Source: an uncultured Mucilaginibacter sp.
GTDB lineage: Bacteria > Bacteroidota > Bacteroidia > Sphingobacteriales > Sphingobacteriaceae
DNA length: 53,739 nt
Assembly: GCF_946481715.1 (NCBI RefSeq)
Contig: NZ_CAMLOV010000016.1
Location: 1-53,739 of the forward strand
Reading direction: 5' to 3'
Positions 8,321 to 18,085 of the stretch are shown one piece after another. A program made the position numbers and the translations under genes. Below the pieces are notes generated by a model. That model was given only the letters and a program-made list of their open reading frames with translations. It did not search any database and was not told the origin of the DNA. How positions within the stretch are numbered: the stretch's first letter is position 1; every line of letters starts with the position of its first letter.

Positions 8321-8983
8321 TCAATCCACCTTTAGCCAGCCGGTGATACTCATACGGGGCTTGTGGGTTACCATTACTTCGTGTTCCATTTCGGTACTTT
8401 TAAAAAACACGCTTTTGCCATTTGTTGGCGAAACGCGTTGATCGCCGTGCACATGATGGATGCATAGTTCGCCGCCATCCGCCGGCACCCAATCGCTGTT
8501 CAGGTACATGATCATCGAGTAAGCCCGGCTGCCATTGCTCTGAAACTGATCGATATGTTTTTTGTAGAACGCGCCTTTCTCATACAGGGTGTAGTGAAAC
8601 TCATACCCGGTAATGCCGGTGTAGCAGGTGCGGTTAAGGTATTCCACAAAGCCATCCATCAAATCGAAAAAGGCATTTTCATGTGCATCGTTGTGCTCGC
8701 GGCCGAGCCAATAAATGCTATCGCCCCTTACTAATTTATCGTGTACCACAAGCGTTTGGTTACCGGTGCCTGCTGCAAGCAGCAGTTTGCTTTTAAATAG
8801 CCGGATGAGGTTGTCCTTTAAATGGCCGGATAGCGCTGTGTTCAGGAAATTTTCGGAAATCCCCACTTGGGTATTCAGGTAGGTGTCGATAAAATCACTA
8901 AAAGTTTGTTCCAATTGGGTGCATCGCAAACCGCGATCATGCATTTTGGTGAAGGTATGCTTAATAAACCGCATAGGCCGCAT
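8321..8983 (-). CDS. 2-oxoglutarate/Fe(II) oxygenase, prolyl-4-hydroxylase-like
   Basis: Cytosolic double-stranded beta-helix dioxygenase of 220 residues. The iron facial triad is visible as His143-x-Asp145 (KKHIDQF) and His201 (MEHEV), with Arg210 (RMSITGW) placed to hold the 2-oxoglutarate carboxylate. The GGELCIH strand is typical of P4H/PKHD-type oxygenases. The N-terminal 60 residues are not distinctive, and in-frame ATGs at 8974 and 8944 are alternative starts. It diverges from the GH42-like gene with only 36 nt between start codons. It is not of the PhyH family, so I do not equate it with PhnY despite the nearby phosphonate locus. Substrate unknown. Confidence 0.83.
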   Translation of the reverse strand: MRPMRFIKHTFTKMHDRGLRCTQLEQTFSDFIDTYLNTQVGISENFLNTALSGHLKDNLIRLFKSKLLLAAGTGNQTLVVHDKLVRGDSIYWLGREHNDAHENAFFDLMDGFVEYLNRTCYTGITGYEFHYTLYEKGAFYKKHIDQFQSNGSRAYSMIMYLNSDWVPADGGELCIHHVHGDQRVSPTNGKSVFFKSTEMEHEVMVTHKPRMSITGWLKVD

Positions 8984-9019
8984 TCAAAACCATTGCCCGC
9001 AAATTAGGTTAGTAAGAAT

Positions 9020-10978
9020 ATGCAGTATTCATCAAAAGAAGAGGCAACACCCTTAATGATAGGTGCCGAGGTTTTTATAGAGCCCGGGCAAACGGCAGAA
9101 GAAATAGATATTTGGTTTTTACGGTTGAAAGAGGCCGGCATGCTGGTCACCCGTATCCGCCTGTTCGAATTTTATATGCACAAGCCCGATGGCAGCTGGG
9201 ATTATACCTTGTTTGATACCGCTTACCGTGCGGCAGAAAAATATGGCATTAAAGTATATGGCAACCTGTTCCCGTCGACGGCTTTTACCGACCTGGGCGG
9301 ATTGAAATTCCCGAAAGATGAGGACCACCTGATAGCGATAGCGAAATATGTACAAAACGTGGTTCCGCACTTTAAAGAGTTTAGCTCCTGCTATGGCTGG
9401 GTGCCTGTTAACGAGCCGGGGGTAGGGCATTTCCCGCAGGAACAATTTGCCACAGATAAATACCAGGAATGGAAGGCCGCGCAGGCCCACCCGGAATATA
9501 ATAGCGGCGGGTACGATCATTTCGATTTTGCAGATGAACGCTTCCATCTTTACTACAACACCTGGTTTTTACAGTGGCTTACCGATGAGATTTATAAATA
9601 CGACCCTGATAGCATTATCCATGTAAACAACCACGCTATATTTAAACACGTAGCCGAGTACAATTTCCCGGCATGGCGTAGTTTCTTAACCAGCCTTGGC
9701 GGGTCGGCGCATGCCAGCTGGCACTTCGGGTACTTTAACCGGCAGCAATATGCCATGGCCGTTTCTGCCAATTGCGAGATACTGCGCTCGGGCGCGGGCG
9801 GTATCCCCTGGTTTATGACCGAGCTGCAGGGCGGCAACAATACCTACAGCGGATTCTTATCGCTTTGCCCAACCAAAGAAGAAATAAGCCAGTGGTTGTG
9901 GATCTGTATCAGCGCCGAAAGCAAGGGAGCTATTTTCTGGTGCCTCAACCCGCGCTCGTCCGGCATTGAGGCCGGCGAATGGGCCATGCTAAATTACCTG
10001 AACGAGCCAAGCGACAGGCTGCTGGCCGCAACGGAGGTTATCAGCACCATCACGCAGAATAATGAATTGTTTGAAAACGGCAGGGAAGTAGAATCGGGCA
10101 TCAGCATCGTTTACACCCGCGAATCGTTATGGGTGGAAAAGAAACTGCAAACCGGTGGCAAAAGTTACGAAGGCCGGGATGAGGGCGGGGTGATGAAATC
10201 GGCACTGGCCTATTTCGAGGCACTGAGCGAGGCCGGCATTCAGGCAAATTTTGAGGAAATTAGCGAGTTTGATTTTTCGGGCCGTCGTTTCGACAAAAAA
10301 GTGATCATTCTTGCGCACCAGGTGGCAATCCCCGAAAAATACAACACATTACTGCACCAGTTTGTGCAAAATGGAGGCACATTAATAGCCGATGGGCTTA
10401 CGGCTTATTACGATGAAAATGCCGTTGCAACCACCCGGCTCGGCTCGCCGCTAAGGGCCGTTTTCGGTGCCGACATACTGGAGTACAAAGCCATTGACGA
10501 TATAGGAGATATAACGGTTGCAGGCGCGTTGCTGCCCGCCTTCCAGTGGGTAGGATTGCTTCGCCCCACAACCGGCAGTGCCGTAGCAAGCAGCGGCAAT
10601 GATATATGGGCGGTAAAAAACAGCTACGGCAACGGGCATGCCTGGTGGATACCAAGCATGATAGGCCTGGGCAGCAGGCTATTAGAGGACTATACCGGAC
10701 TTACCAACTTCCTGAAAGGAGCACTTGATTACGATGCGATGGATATCCCGTTCAGGTTTGAAACCCCGCAAAAAGGCATGCTAATGAAAACAATGCGCAG
10801 CGGCAGCAATACAATTACCATTATTGTTAACAAATCTACAGACCGTGCAGAGTTTAACCTACTGATGCAAGGTACTCCTCCCGAACCTATGGTGCTGTTT
10901 GCCAACAAGGGTGGCAAAACAGGCGGTAACCATATCAGTATTGATACCGAAGAAACTATGGTTATAAAATGGGAATAG
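9020..10978 (+). CDS. GH42-like glycoside hydrolase (beta-galactosidase-type)
   Basis: Retaining glycosidase of 652 residues without an evident signal peptide, so probably cytosolic. Residues about 15-340 form a TIM barrel: the likely acid/base is Glu132 (VNEPG) and the likely nucleophile Glu268 (WFMTELQGG). Residues about 390-560 resemble the glutamine-amidotransferase-like trimerisation domain of GH42 (ALSEAGIQANFEEIS, FVQNGGTLIADG). A short beta domain ends the protein. Arrangement fits GH42, but divergence leaves room for a related clan GH-A family. Probable co-transcription with the DUF3472 gene, 29 nt downstream. Transfer of beta-linked galactosides or arabinosides is possible; the sugar is not certain. 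Confidence 0.8.
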   Translation: MQYSSKEEATPLMIGAEVFIEPGQTAEEIDIWFLRLKEAGMLVTRIRLFEFYMHKPDGSWDYTLFDTAYRAAEKYGIKVYGNLFPSTAFTDLGGLKFPKDEDHLIAIAKYVQNVVPHFKEFSSCYGWVPVNEPGVGHFPQEQFATDKYQEWKAAQAHPEYNSGGYDHFDFADERFHLYYNTWFLQWLTDEIYKYDPDSIIHVNNHAIFKHVAEYNFPAWRSFLTSLGGSAHASWHFGYFNRQQYAMAVSANCEILRSGAGGIPWFMTELQGGNNTYSGFLSLCPTKEEISQWLWICISAESKGAIFWCLNPRSSGIEAGEWAMLNYLNEPSDRLLAATEVISTITQNNELFENGREVESGISIVYTRESLWVEKKLQTGGKSYEGRDEGGVMKSALAYFEALSEAGIQANFEEISEFDFSGRRFDKKVIILAHQVAIPEKYNTLLHQFVQNGGTLIADGLTAYYDENAVATTRLGSPLRAVFGADILEYKAIDDIGDITVAGALLPAFQWVGLLRPTTGSAVASSGNDIWAVKNSYGNGHAWWIPSMIGLGSRLLEDYTGLTNFLKGALDYDAMDIPFRFETPQKGMLMKTMRSGSNTITIIVNKSTDRAEFNLLMQGTPPEPMVLFANKGGKTGGNHISIDTEETMVIKWE

Positions 10979-11007
10979 TTTTAATTTAGCAATCATATTC
11001 CCATCTT

Positions 11008-12288
11008 ATGAAAAAGTTTTTGCTTCTGGTTGCCTGTATTTTAAGTTCAGCGGCTTTAGCACTTGGCGGTGATAAACCCATCATCATTCCGTTGGGTGGC
11101 AATGCCTGGGTAAACGGCAGTGCCTTAATAACCGATGACGGCCTGATGCAATGGACGAGCCCTAAATCAACCGCAAACATATTTTTTAGGGTGCCGTCTG
11201 CACAAGAACTTATCCTGTTGCTGCGGTTACGGGTACCGGCAGGCAAAAGCCGCATCAGCATAACCGTTGGTAAAAAGGTGTTTACAAAAGAACTGAGCAA
11301 CACCGCATTCGATACCATCGCCATCGGCAAAGTAAATATTGCGCAGGCCGGCTATGTAAAAGTTAGCCTGAAGGGGCTTAGCAAAACCGGGCTTGCGTAC
11401 GCTGCGGTATCTGATCTAATCATCCGGGAGGCTAAAGACGAAAAGGAGTTTACCTATGTAAGGGCGGGTTCCTCCTATCATTTCGGCAGGCGCGGCCCAT
11501 CGGTACATTTACGGTACGATATCCCCGGCGAAATTAAAAAAGAAGTAAAATGGTTTTATAACGAAATAAGCGTACCCGCCAAAATGGATGTAGTTGGCTC
11601 CTATTTTATGGCCGACGGCTTTAGCGGCGGTTATTTTGGTATGCAGGTAAATTCGCCAACCGAGCGGCGGGTGCTGTTCTCGGTATGGAGCCCTTTTAAT
11701 ACCGATGACCCTAAAAGCATTCCCGACAGCCTTAAAGTAAAGCTGCTGAAAAAGGGAGCGTCCGTGCATGGAGGCGAATTTGGCGACGAAGGCTCGGGTG
11801 GGCAAAGTTATATGCTTTACCCTTGGCAGGCCGGCAAAACCTACGCTTTCCTGTTGCGTGCCGAGCCCGATAAGGCTGCAAAAAGCACTACATACACGGC
11901 GTGGTTTAAAGATGTATCCGCGGATAAATGGCTACTGGTTGCCAGCTTCAGCCGCCCGCAAACCAATACTTATTTAACCAGCTTGTACTCGTTTGTGGAA
12001 AATTTTGAACCCGATAGCGGTGACCAGATCCGCCTTGCAAATTTTAAAAACCAATGGCTGGGCGACAGCAGCAATAATTGGCACGAAACCACCGGCGCTA
12101 CCTATACCGGCGATGCTACCGCAAAGGCCAACTACCGTAAAGACTATGCCGGCGGCGCCGAGGGCAATATGTTCTTTTTAAAAAATGGCGGATTTTTTAA
12201 TGAATTGGTGCCGTTGAATACTCCGTTTACACGAGTGGGAAGCGGGGAGATGCCAGCAATAGACTTAAACGCGCTGCCAACAGAATAA
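11008..12288 (+). CDS. Secreted DUF5077/DUF3472 protein
   Basis: Exported protein of 426 residues with a signal peptide (MKKFLLLVACILSSAALALGG). Residues about 25-140 look like DUF5077 (IPLGGNAWV start, beta-rich, carbohydrate-binding-like). Residues about 150-400 carry the DUF3472 pattern (DGFSGGYFGMQVNSPTERRVLFSVW, GSGGQSYMLYPWQAGKTYAFLL). These domains occur in Bacteroidota and plant proteins near sugar-degradation genes, but no activity is known to me. It follows the GH42-like gene by 29 nt, suggesting a shared transcript and a role with the same glycan, though the enzyme partner appears cytosolic. Function unassigned. Confidence 0.82.
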   Translation: MKKFLLLVACILSSAALALGGDKPIIIPLGGNAWVNGSALITDDGLMQWTSPKSTANIFFRVPSAQELILLLRLRVPAGKSRISITVGKKVFTKELSNTAFDTIAIGKVNIAQAGYVKVSLKGLSKTGLAYAAVSDLIIREAKDEKEFTYVRAGSSYHFGRRGPSVHLRYDIPGEIKKEVKWFYNEISVPAKMDVVGSYFMADGFSGGYFGMQVNSPTERRVLFSVWSPFNTDDPKSIPDSLKVKLLKKGASVHGGEFGDEGSGGQSYMLYPWQAGKTYAFLLRAEPDKAAKSTTYTAWFKDVSADKWLLVASFSRPQTNTYLTSLYSFVENFEPDSGDQIRLANFKNQWLGDSSNNWHETTGATYTGDATAKANYRKDYAGGAEGNMFFLKNGGFFNELVPLNTPFTRVGSGEMPAIDLNALPTE

Positions 12289-12317
12289 GGCAGGGAACGA
12301 TGCACCTCGTATGGGGT

Positions 12318-13922
12318 TTATTCCCCCTCTTCCTGCAAGCGCTCCTCCTCCAAATCCAGGCGGTTTTCTATAAGGCGGATGATATCATCATCAAAGGCAT
12401 CTATTTTACGGAAAGTATGTAAAGCGCAGCGTTGGTGTTCCATTACCTCCATCATCACCTTTTTAAAGCGTTGCATCATCTCGTTGGCCTCGGCAAGTTT
12501 CTGCTCATCTTTGGCAGAGCCTTCAAAAAGCTCTACCTTAAGTTTAAACAGTTCGTGCCTGCTTTTAAGCATTGTGTTGTTTTGCAGGTCGGTTTCGTAC
12601 TCGCCGCCAAGTTTCGCCATCGCCGCCGAATACAGTTGCAGCTCGATCTCAAGCACCTGCTGCTCATCTGTCTTTTCCGATCCAACCCCCTCGGGCTTTA
12701 TCCATTTAATTACAAAGGGCAATGTAAAGCCCTGCACAACCAGGGTAACTATAATTACAATGAAGGTGACAAACAATATTAAATTACGATTAGGAAAGGG
12801 TTGCCCATTCAGCATGAGTGGTATGGATAACGCCGAAGCAAGGGACACCACCCCGCGCATACCCGTCCATCCTAACACAAGGGGGTTGCGCCAGCCCGGC
12901 TTGGCTTGCGCAACGGTAATATATTTGCTAATAAACGCTGTAAACCACGATGATAATTGCGCGGCCACCATCCTTACCACCACTACTACACCCGTTATAA
13001 TAAACGCGATGCGGAAGGCTTCGCCAAGCGATACCGAATTTATTCCATTAATAATAGTTGGCAGTTGCAGCCCTATCAGAAAAAACACAACCGCATTCAA
13101 TATAAAAACGACTGACGGCCACACCGCGTTTGACTTTAACCTGCTGCTATGGCTAAGTACGTAATGGTTTTTGTATGATATAAACAAGCCACCACTTACA
13201 ACAGCTAACACACCTGATGAGTTTACGCTTTCTGCCGTGAGGTAAATAATATAAGGAAGCACGATGGAAAATGCGATATCGAGGTTGCTGTTTGTTGGCA
13301 CCCAGCGGTAAATAGCATAAAATACAAAGCCCAATAGCAGCCCTATTGCAAGGCCCGATACTGTAACCAACAAAAATCCGCCGGCTGCGTGGTACCATAC
13401 AAAACTGCTACTAATAATAGCCGCCAGCGCAAAACGGAAAACCACTAAACTGGAGGCATCGTTTAATAAGCTCTCGCCTTCCAATATAGATACCATGCCC
13501 TTGGGTAGTTTAGTAAACTGCAACACCGAGGTAGCGGCCGCTGCATCGGGCGGGGATATAATAGCGCCTAATAAAAAACCTTGCGCCAATGTAAAGCCCG
13601 GTATCAATAACCAGCTTACCCAGGCAACCGCCCCGGCAGTAAGCAATACAAAGCCGAGTGCCAGTACAATTATAATGCGCCGCCATTTCCACAAAGATTT
13701 CCATGACGTGTTTTGTGCGCCATCGTATAATACAGGCGGCAATATTACCAAAAACACTACGTCGGGGCTAATATGTACCTCGGGGATACCCGGGATAAAG
13801 CTGATACCCAAACCGGCAATTACCAAAAATATAGGGTACGCCACTTTTAGCTTTTTGGCGAGTACTACCAAAAAGGAAACACTAAGGACGAGGCCCAGGC
13901 AAAGGAGTAAAATTTCGTGCAT
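12318..13922 (-). CDS. Na+/H+ antiporter, CPA1 (NhaP-like) family
   Basis: Inner-membrane cation/proton exchanger of 534 residues with about 12 helices (residues 1-410) and a hydrophilic cytoplasmic tail (about 415-534) rich in charged helices. Family signatures: FLVILPPVLYDGA, the transport-site region GAIISPPDAAAATSVL with its aspartate, EGESLLNDASSLVVFRFAL, and GWTGMRGVVSLASALSIPL. Roles are pH and Na+ homeostasis. It stands alone between convergent DUF3472 and the SRPBCC gene. The preferred cation (Na+, Li+ or K+) cannot be read from sequence. Confidence 0.93.
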   Translation of the reverse strand: MHEILLLCLGLVLSVSFLVVLAKKLKVAYPIFLVIAGLGISFIPGIPEVHISPDVVFLVILPPVLYDGAQNTSWKSLWKWRRIIIVLALGFVLLTAGAVAWVSWLLIPGFTLAQGFLLGAIISPPDAAAATSVLQFTKLPKGMVSILEGESLLNDASSLVVFRFALAAIISSSFVWYHAAGGFLLVTVSGLAIGLLLGFVFYAIYRWVPTNSNLDIAFSIVLPYIIYLTAESVNSSGVLAVVSGGLFISYKNHYVLSHSSRLKSNAVWPSVVFILNAVVFFLIGLQLPTIINGINSVSLGEAFRIAFIITGVVVVVRMVAAQLSSWFTAFISKYITVAQAKPGWRNPLVLGWTGMRGVVSLASALSIPLMLNGQPFPNRNLILFVTFIVIIVTLVVQGFTLPFVIKWIKPEGVGSEKTDEQQVLEIELQLYSAAMAKLGGEYETDLQNNTMLKSRHELFKLKVELFEGSAKDEQKLAEANEMMQRFKKVMMEVMEHQRCALHTFRKIDAFDDDIIRLIENRLDLEEERLQEEGE

Positions 13923-14008
13923 GTATCGGCGAAGTTAATAGGTGTTTAACCCGCCTGTAATATAAATGTTTAAAACATCAAATAAAAACCAATGCCCGCC
14001 CAGTAGCC

Positions 14009-14440
14009 TTAACCGCCCTTTTCTACCAACTTTTTTAATCCCCTTAACACTTTATCCCAGCCATTTTCAGATCGCTTATATCGTTTTTCGGCATCTTCGC
14101 CTTCGCCAACATCATCGGTGACAAACAGGGTTGTTTCGCCATTTTGATACGTTAATTTATCCGTAACCGTTGATGTTGTTTTGCCCTCCTTGTCGCTTGC
14201 ATTGCGCAGGCTGTATTGTAAAAGCTTGCCCGGCTCTACGGCCAATATTTTACCGGTGAGTTTTATGGGGATTATCCAAAACATTTTCCCTTTAAAAGTA
14301 ATTTTACTGCCTTCCTTCCAATCGGATATTACCCGGCATTTAAAAAAATACTTTTGGGTTTTTTGCGGGTTGGTAAGTGCATCCCAAACTTCGGCCGGTT
14401 CGGCCTTTATGTTAATGCTTTTTTTTACAATGTAATCCAT
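14009..14440 (-). CDS. SRPBCC (AHSA1-like) domain protein
   Basis: Small cytosolic protein of 143 residues occupying a single START/Bet v1-like fold. The usual AHSA1 opening is present (VKKSINIKAEPAEVWDALTNPQKTQKYFF), with a middle strand KITFKGKMFW and a C-terminal long helix (SENGWDKVLRGLKKLVEKGG). Such proteins bind hydrophobic ligands or act in stress responses; no specific role is known. Single-gene unit downstream of the PAS sensor on the same strand (122 nt gap). Confidence 0.85.
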   Translation of the reverse strand: MDYIVKKSINIKAEPAEVWDALTNPQKTQKYFFKCRVISDWKEGSKITFKGKMFWIIPIKLTGKILAVEPGKLLQYSLRNASDKEGKTTSTVTDKLTYQNGETTLFVTDDVGEGEDAEKRYKRSENGWDKVLRGLKKLVEKGG

Positions 14441-14562
14441 GGGTAGTTGTGTAGATAACGTAATACTGCAACGGGGGATACTGATTTAAACGGTACTGAT
14501 AATAACAAAATAAATGCCAGCTTTAGTAGTAAATAAGTCGGCGGAAACGGCCATGTACGCGT

Positions 14563-17500
14563 CTATTTATCGTAGGGTACCACTTTGGTTTTACTGGTGA
14601 TGTCTCCAATAACGCTATCCAATTCGTTAGCCGATACTTTAAGGTATTGCAATATCTCTTTTCGTGTAGCTTCATTTTCCTGCGTGTCATCTAAAAGGGA
14701 GACAAGGCCCAGGATACGGGCAAGCGGCGCCCTAATGATGTGCGATTGCATCCACGATATTTCTTTTAATTTTTCGTTCTGTTTCTCAATAGCCTGTATG
14801 TAACTTAGCCTGTCGGTAATATCATTGGCAACTATAACACGGGCATTTCGCCCTTTATAAAATATGTTGTTGCTTTTTATATCCACCAATATAATCTCGC
14901 CATTTTTCTTTTTATGGCGTATGGTACCCGGCAGGTTAAACTGTTGCTGGATTTTATATTCTTCTAAAACTGCATCTAAACCGGCGATATCTTCAGGAGG
15001 CCTAATATCCTTTATCGTCATCGATAAAAACTCATCAAGCGAATAGCCATAGTGCTGTATTGCGGCATTGTTTACATCCAAAAACTGTAGTGTGTCGAGG
15101 TCAAACACCCATTTCGGCAGCGGGCTAAGCTGGAACAGTTCGCTATACCGCTTTTCTGAATCTTTTAACAGGCCGTCTGTTTTTTTGCGCTCTGTAATAT
15201 CTTTAAAGTAAACCGAAAGCCCGTTTGCTGAGGGGTAGGCGCTTATATCGTACCATTTTTTTAGTGGCGGATAATAATCTTCGAAGTGTACAGGCTTGTT
15301 TGTGGCTACCGCCAAATGATATTGTTTGTATGATGCGGATTCGGTAGAGTCGGCAAAAACAGCCCACAGATTGTTATGAAGCATTTCGGTTTTAGTTTTT
15401 TGCAAAACCTTCTCGGCCATGTTGTTCCAATAGTTCACTACCCAGTTTTTGTCTACTGCAAAAAAGGCGTCGCCAATACTCTCCAATATCACATTGCGTT
15501 CCTCTAACGCCGCCTTGGCGTTAATTTGCGCCTTTAAACGGGCATCAATGTCCTGAAAACTGCCATAAACCCTTACGCATTCGCCATCCACAAATTCCGG
15601 CTCGCCCACCACCCTTACCCAGCGTATATTGCCCTTTGCCGTAACAATCCTTAGCTCTACATCGGTAGAAGTTCCCTTGTTTATCGAGTCCGACATTAAC
15701 TGAGTGATGGTGTCTCTATCAAAACCCTCGAGGTAAAAGTTAATACCCGTTTGCATGTCGGGTTCAAAATTCTGCTCCACTTCATGAATCTGTTTGGTTA
15801 TTTTAGACCAATAGAGCGTTCCTTTTCTTAGGTCAATTTCCCAGCCACCTACCATTGCCAGGCTGGTAACTTTATCAAGCAGGGTTTTAAGTTCTTTTTT
15901 ATCTGTGATGTCTTTTCCTACTGCAAAAATAAGGCCCTCTTCGGAAGAGTTGCTGGCTGTCCATGATAGCCAAATCACTTTACCGGATTTGGAAACAAAC
16001 CTGTTTTCGAAATAGAGGGTTTGCTTTTGCCCGATAAAGCTTTTTAATCGTTTTCTGCTGGTTTCAAGGTCGTCGGGATGAAGAAGGTCGGCCAAGGTTT
16101 TAGATAGCAACTCCTGCTCCGAATATTCCAATAAAGCACTCATCGCCGGGTTCACCTTTTTAAAGCGGGCATCAGTGCCTATTATGGACAGTATATCGGG
16201 GGCGAAATTAAATGCCTGATTTAGTTCCTGCTCCAGCTGCTTCCTTTTTATTTCCGCGCCAAAACGGGTGCCAAATTCCGAGAATAAGGTTATTAAATTA
16301 TCGTCGGCAAATTCATCGGCACCCAATCCCAGTAAAAGTGCGCCAATGGCCAAATTGCCCGATAAAAGGGGTATAGCATATGCCCTTTTTAAGCCTGCTT
16401 CTTTTGCTGCATCGCGCCTAAAAAACTCCTCTTTTGTATCAAGATTATCCCAAAATTGAATTTTATTGGTTGCCCAGGCGGCACCTGGCAAGCCCTCGCC
16501 TTTATTAAAACTTCTTATTTGTTGCGTGCCTTTGTAAAAGGCCCGCATTGCTTCGGTATGCGCAACCACCGAGGTTACATTGATTTTGTTTTTATCGGCC
16601 CCAATCAACCAAATTTCGGCAAGTTTAAAATTGCCGAAACTAACCAAACGCTCCAGTAATTTATTGAGTAACACAGGCAAGTCGCCGCATTCGTTAAATA
16701 ACAGGCTGATGTTAGCTAATAGGCTTGCCTGTAGCTCCTCATTTTTACGAATGGTTATATCGCGTTCTACCGAAATCCAATGCGTATACCAACCATTTTC
16801 ATCTGCAACCGGCGTAAGCGTAAAATTTATCCAAAACTCTTCGCCATTTTTTTTATAGTTGATCAACGTTGCGTCGCAAGGCTCCCATCTAAGTAGCAGC
16901 TTACTTATGCGGGCCAGTTCTTCCTTATCTGTTTTTGGCCCTTGCAAAATGCGGGGTGTTTTGCCTATAACTTCCTCCGGCGAGTAGCCCGTCATTTTTG
17001 TAAAGGCCTCGTTTACGTATAAGATACGCGGCCCTGGTTCATCAAAGGGTTCTGCTTCTGTAATTAATATCGAATCGTTTGTATGGGTGATCACCGACTC
17101 TAAAAGTTTCAGGTGGTGCTCTTCCTTCTTTTGCCTCGTGATATCCCGGATAAACATAGATATACCACCAAGGGATGGGTAAACCCGGTTTTCTTGCCAG
17201 CGTTGTTCCGCCGGGTAAAACTCTTCGTTGCAAACATGTATTTTTTCGTTAAGGGCGGTTTGTATAGCGTGATAGGTTGCTGTGCCTTCCTGGCCCGGAA
17301 AAACATCCCAAATATGTTTGCCAATCATTGCCGTATGATCAAGCCCTACCATTTTGAGCATCTGTTTATTAACATACGTATAGCACAAATTTTCATCAAG
17401 TGCTATAAAACCGTCGGTCATGGTGTCCAGCAACCCACTTATTTGCTCCGACTGCTTTCTAAATTCTAATTCTATTTTTTTTTGAGCCGTTATCTCAGAA

Positions 17501-17853
17501 AAATTGCAAACTATCGCTGCTATGCCGGGCTCATCAAACATATTGGTGAAAGTGGCCTGCAGCCAGATGTAGTGGCCACCGGTTTGCAGTAGCCGGAAGC
17601 TGCAACTTTGAGGAAGCCCCCCATCTAAAACACCAAGCAGTAAAATATTAACATATGCCTGGTCATCAGCATGTATTAAACTTACAATTGATGCATCCGG
17701 TAAGGTTGTGCTCCTCCATCCATTTATCTTTCGGGCAGAAACGCTGCCATATATCACCGTGAAGGATTCGTCCAACAGCAAAAGGCCGAAATAACTATTT
17801 TCCAATAGCTTTTCGATACGCGCATCGGTGCTCATGAGCCTTTGTTTTATCAT
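14563..17853 (-). CDS. Multi-PAS/GAF sensor protein with HisKA-like end and no ATPase domain
   Basis: Soluble signalling protein of 1096 residues with no membrane segment. Domains in order, roughly: PAS 12-115, PAS 140-245, PAS 255-370 (GYSPEEVIGKTPRILQGPKTD, LOV-like but without the photoactive cysteine), GAF 380-530, PAS 545-655, PAS 665-775, PAS 785-895, PAS 905-1015. A final dimerisation/phosphoacceptor-like helix follows (SHIIRAPLARILGLVSLL, about 1040-1060). The histidine of the H-box is present but followed by Ile instead of the usual Glu/Asp. The protein stops about 35 residues later, with no N, G1 or G2 boxes, and no free HATPase gene follows. It may phosphorylate in trans, accept phosphate, or act as a scaffold. 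Ligand unknown. Confidence 0.88.
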   Translation of the reverse strand: MIKQRLMSTDARIEKLLENSYFGLLLLDESFTVIYGSVSARKINGWRSTTLPDASIVSLIHADDQAYVNILLLGVLDGGLPQSCSFRLLQTGGHYIWLQATFTNMFDEPGIAAIVCNFSEITAQKKIELEFRKQSEQISGLLDTMTDGFIALDENLCYTYVNKQMLKMVGLDHTAMIGKHIWDVFPGQEGTATYHAIQTALNEKIHVCNEEFYPAEQRWQENRVYPSLGGISMFIRDITRQKKEEHHLKLLESVITHTNDSILITEAEPFDEPGPRILYVNEAFTKMTGYSPEEVIGKTPRILQGPKTDKEELARISKLLLRWEPCDATLINYKKNGEEFWINFTLTPVADENGWYTHWISVERDITIRKNEELQASLLANISLLFNECGDLPVLLNKLLERLVSFGNFKLAEIWLIGADKNKINVTSVVAHTEAMRAFYKGTQQIRSFNKGEGLPGAAWATNKIQFWDNLDTKEEFFRRDAAKEAGLKRAYAIPLLSGNLAIGALLLGLGADEFADDNLITLFSEFGTRFGAEIKRKQLEQELNQAFNFAPDILSIIGTDARFKKVNPAMSALLEYSEQELLSKTLADLLHPDDLETSRKRLKSFIGQKQTLYFENRFVSKSGKVIWLSWTASNSSEEGLIFAVGKDITDKKELKTLLDKVTSLAMVGGWEIDLRKGTLYWSKITKQIHEVEQNFEPDMQTGINFYLEGFDRDTITQLMSDSINKGTSTDVELRIVTAKGNIRWVRVVGEPEFVDGECVRVYGSFQDIDARLKAQINAKAALEERNVILESIGDAFFAVDKNWVVNYWNNMAEKVLQKTKTEMLHNNLWAVFADSTESASYKQYHLAVATNKPVHFEDYYPPLKKWYDISAYPSANGLSVYFKDITERKKTDGLLKDSEKRYSELFQLSPLPKWVFDLDTLQFLDVNNAAIQHYGYSLDEFLSMTIKDIRPPEDIAGLDAVLEEYKIQQQFNLPGTIRHKKKNGEIILVDIKSNNIFYKGRNARVIVANDITDRLSYIQAIEKQNEKLKEISWMQSHIIRAPLARILGLVSLLDDTQENEATRKEILQYLKVSANELDSVIGDITSKTKVVPYDK

Positions 17854-18036
17854 GCAATCGTTTCGGCAACATTAATTACTGAAGCTTAAATGGGGAGTTA
17901 AGCTTTTATTTCAAATCAGAAAAATAGTAACGGTTTATAAATGTAAGCCTACCAGGCATTAAGGAACTGATTTAGCTTAAACCCGTAGGGCCTAACACTT
18001 TATCTCGTTCCGAAATACGTATTGTGTTTACATGCT

Positions 18037-18055
18037 TTTGTACGGATAGTACAAA
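18037..18055. repeat. 7-bp inverted repeat in the gap between the PAS and SGNH genes
   Basis: TTTGTAC, a 5-nt loop, then GTACAAA. It lies just past the stop of the SGNH gene (ends 18086) on the minus strand, in a 232-nt gap otherwise without recognisable content. It could be a weak transcription end or a binding site; no U-tract follows. Confidence 0.35.
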
Positions 18056-18085
18056 CAAAGGTTGTTTATTGTTTAAATCCGGCCA

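Noticed and set aside
8321..8983. The 2OG-Fe(II) oxygenase as the missing PhnY of the phosphonate locus
   Set aside because: Its HxD and distal His motifs and size are of the prolyl-hydroxylase type, whereas PhnY is a PhyH-type enzyme; it is also separated from the locus by an acyltransferase gene on the minus strand.
12379..13164. 261-codon plus-strand ORF opposite the Na+/H+ antiporter
   Set aside because: Ser- and Ile-rich composition is that of an antisense shadow; the minus strand encodes a complete antiporter with all family motifs.
16268..17469. Plus-strand ORFs inside the PAS sensor gene
   Set aside because: Shadows of the minus-strand frame, with no starts, promoters or recognisable motifs.
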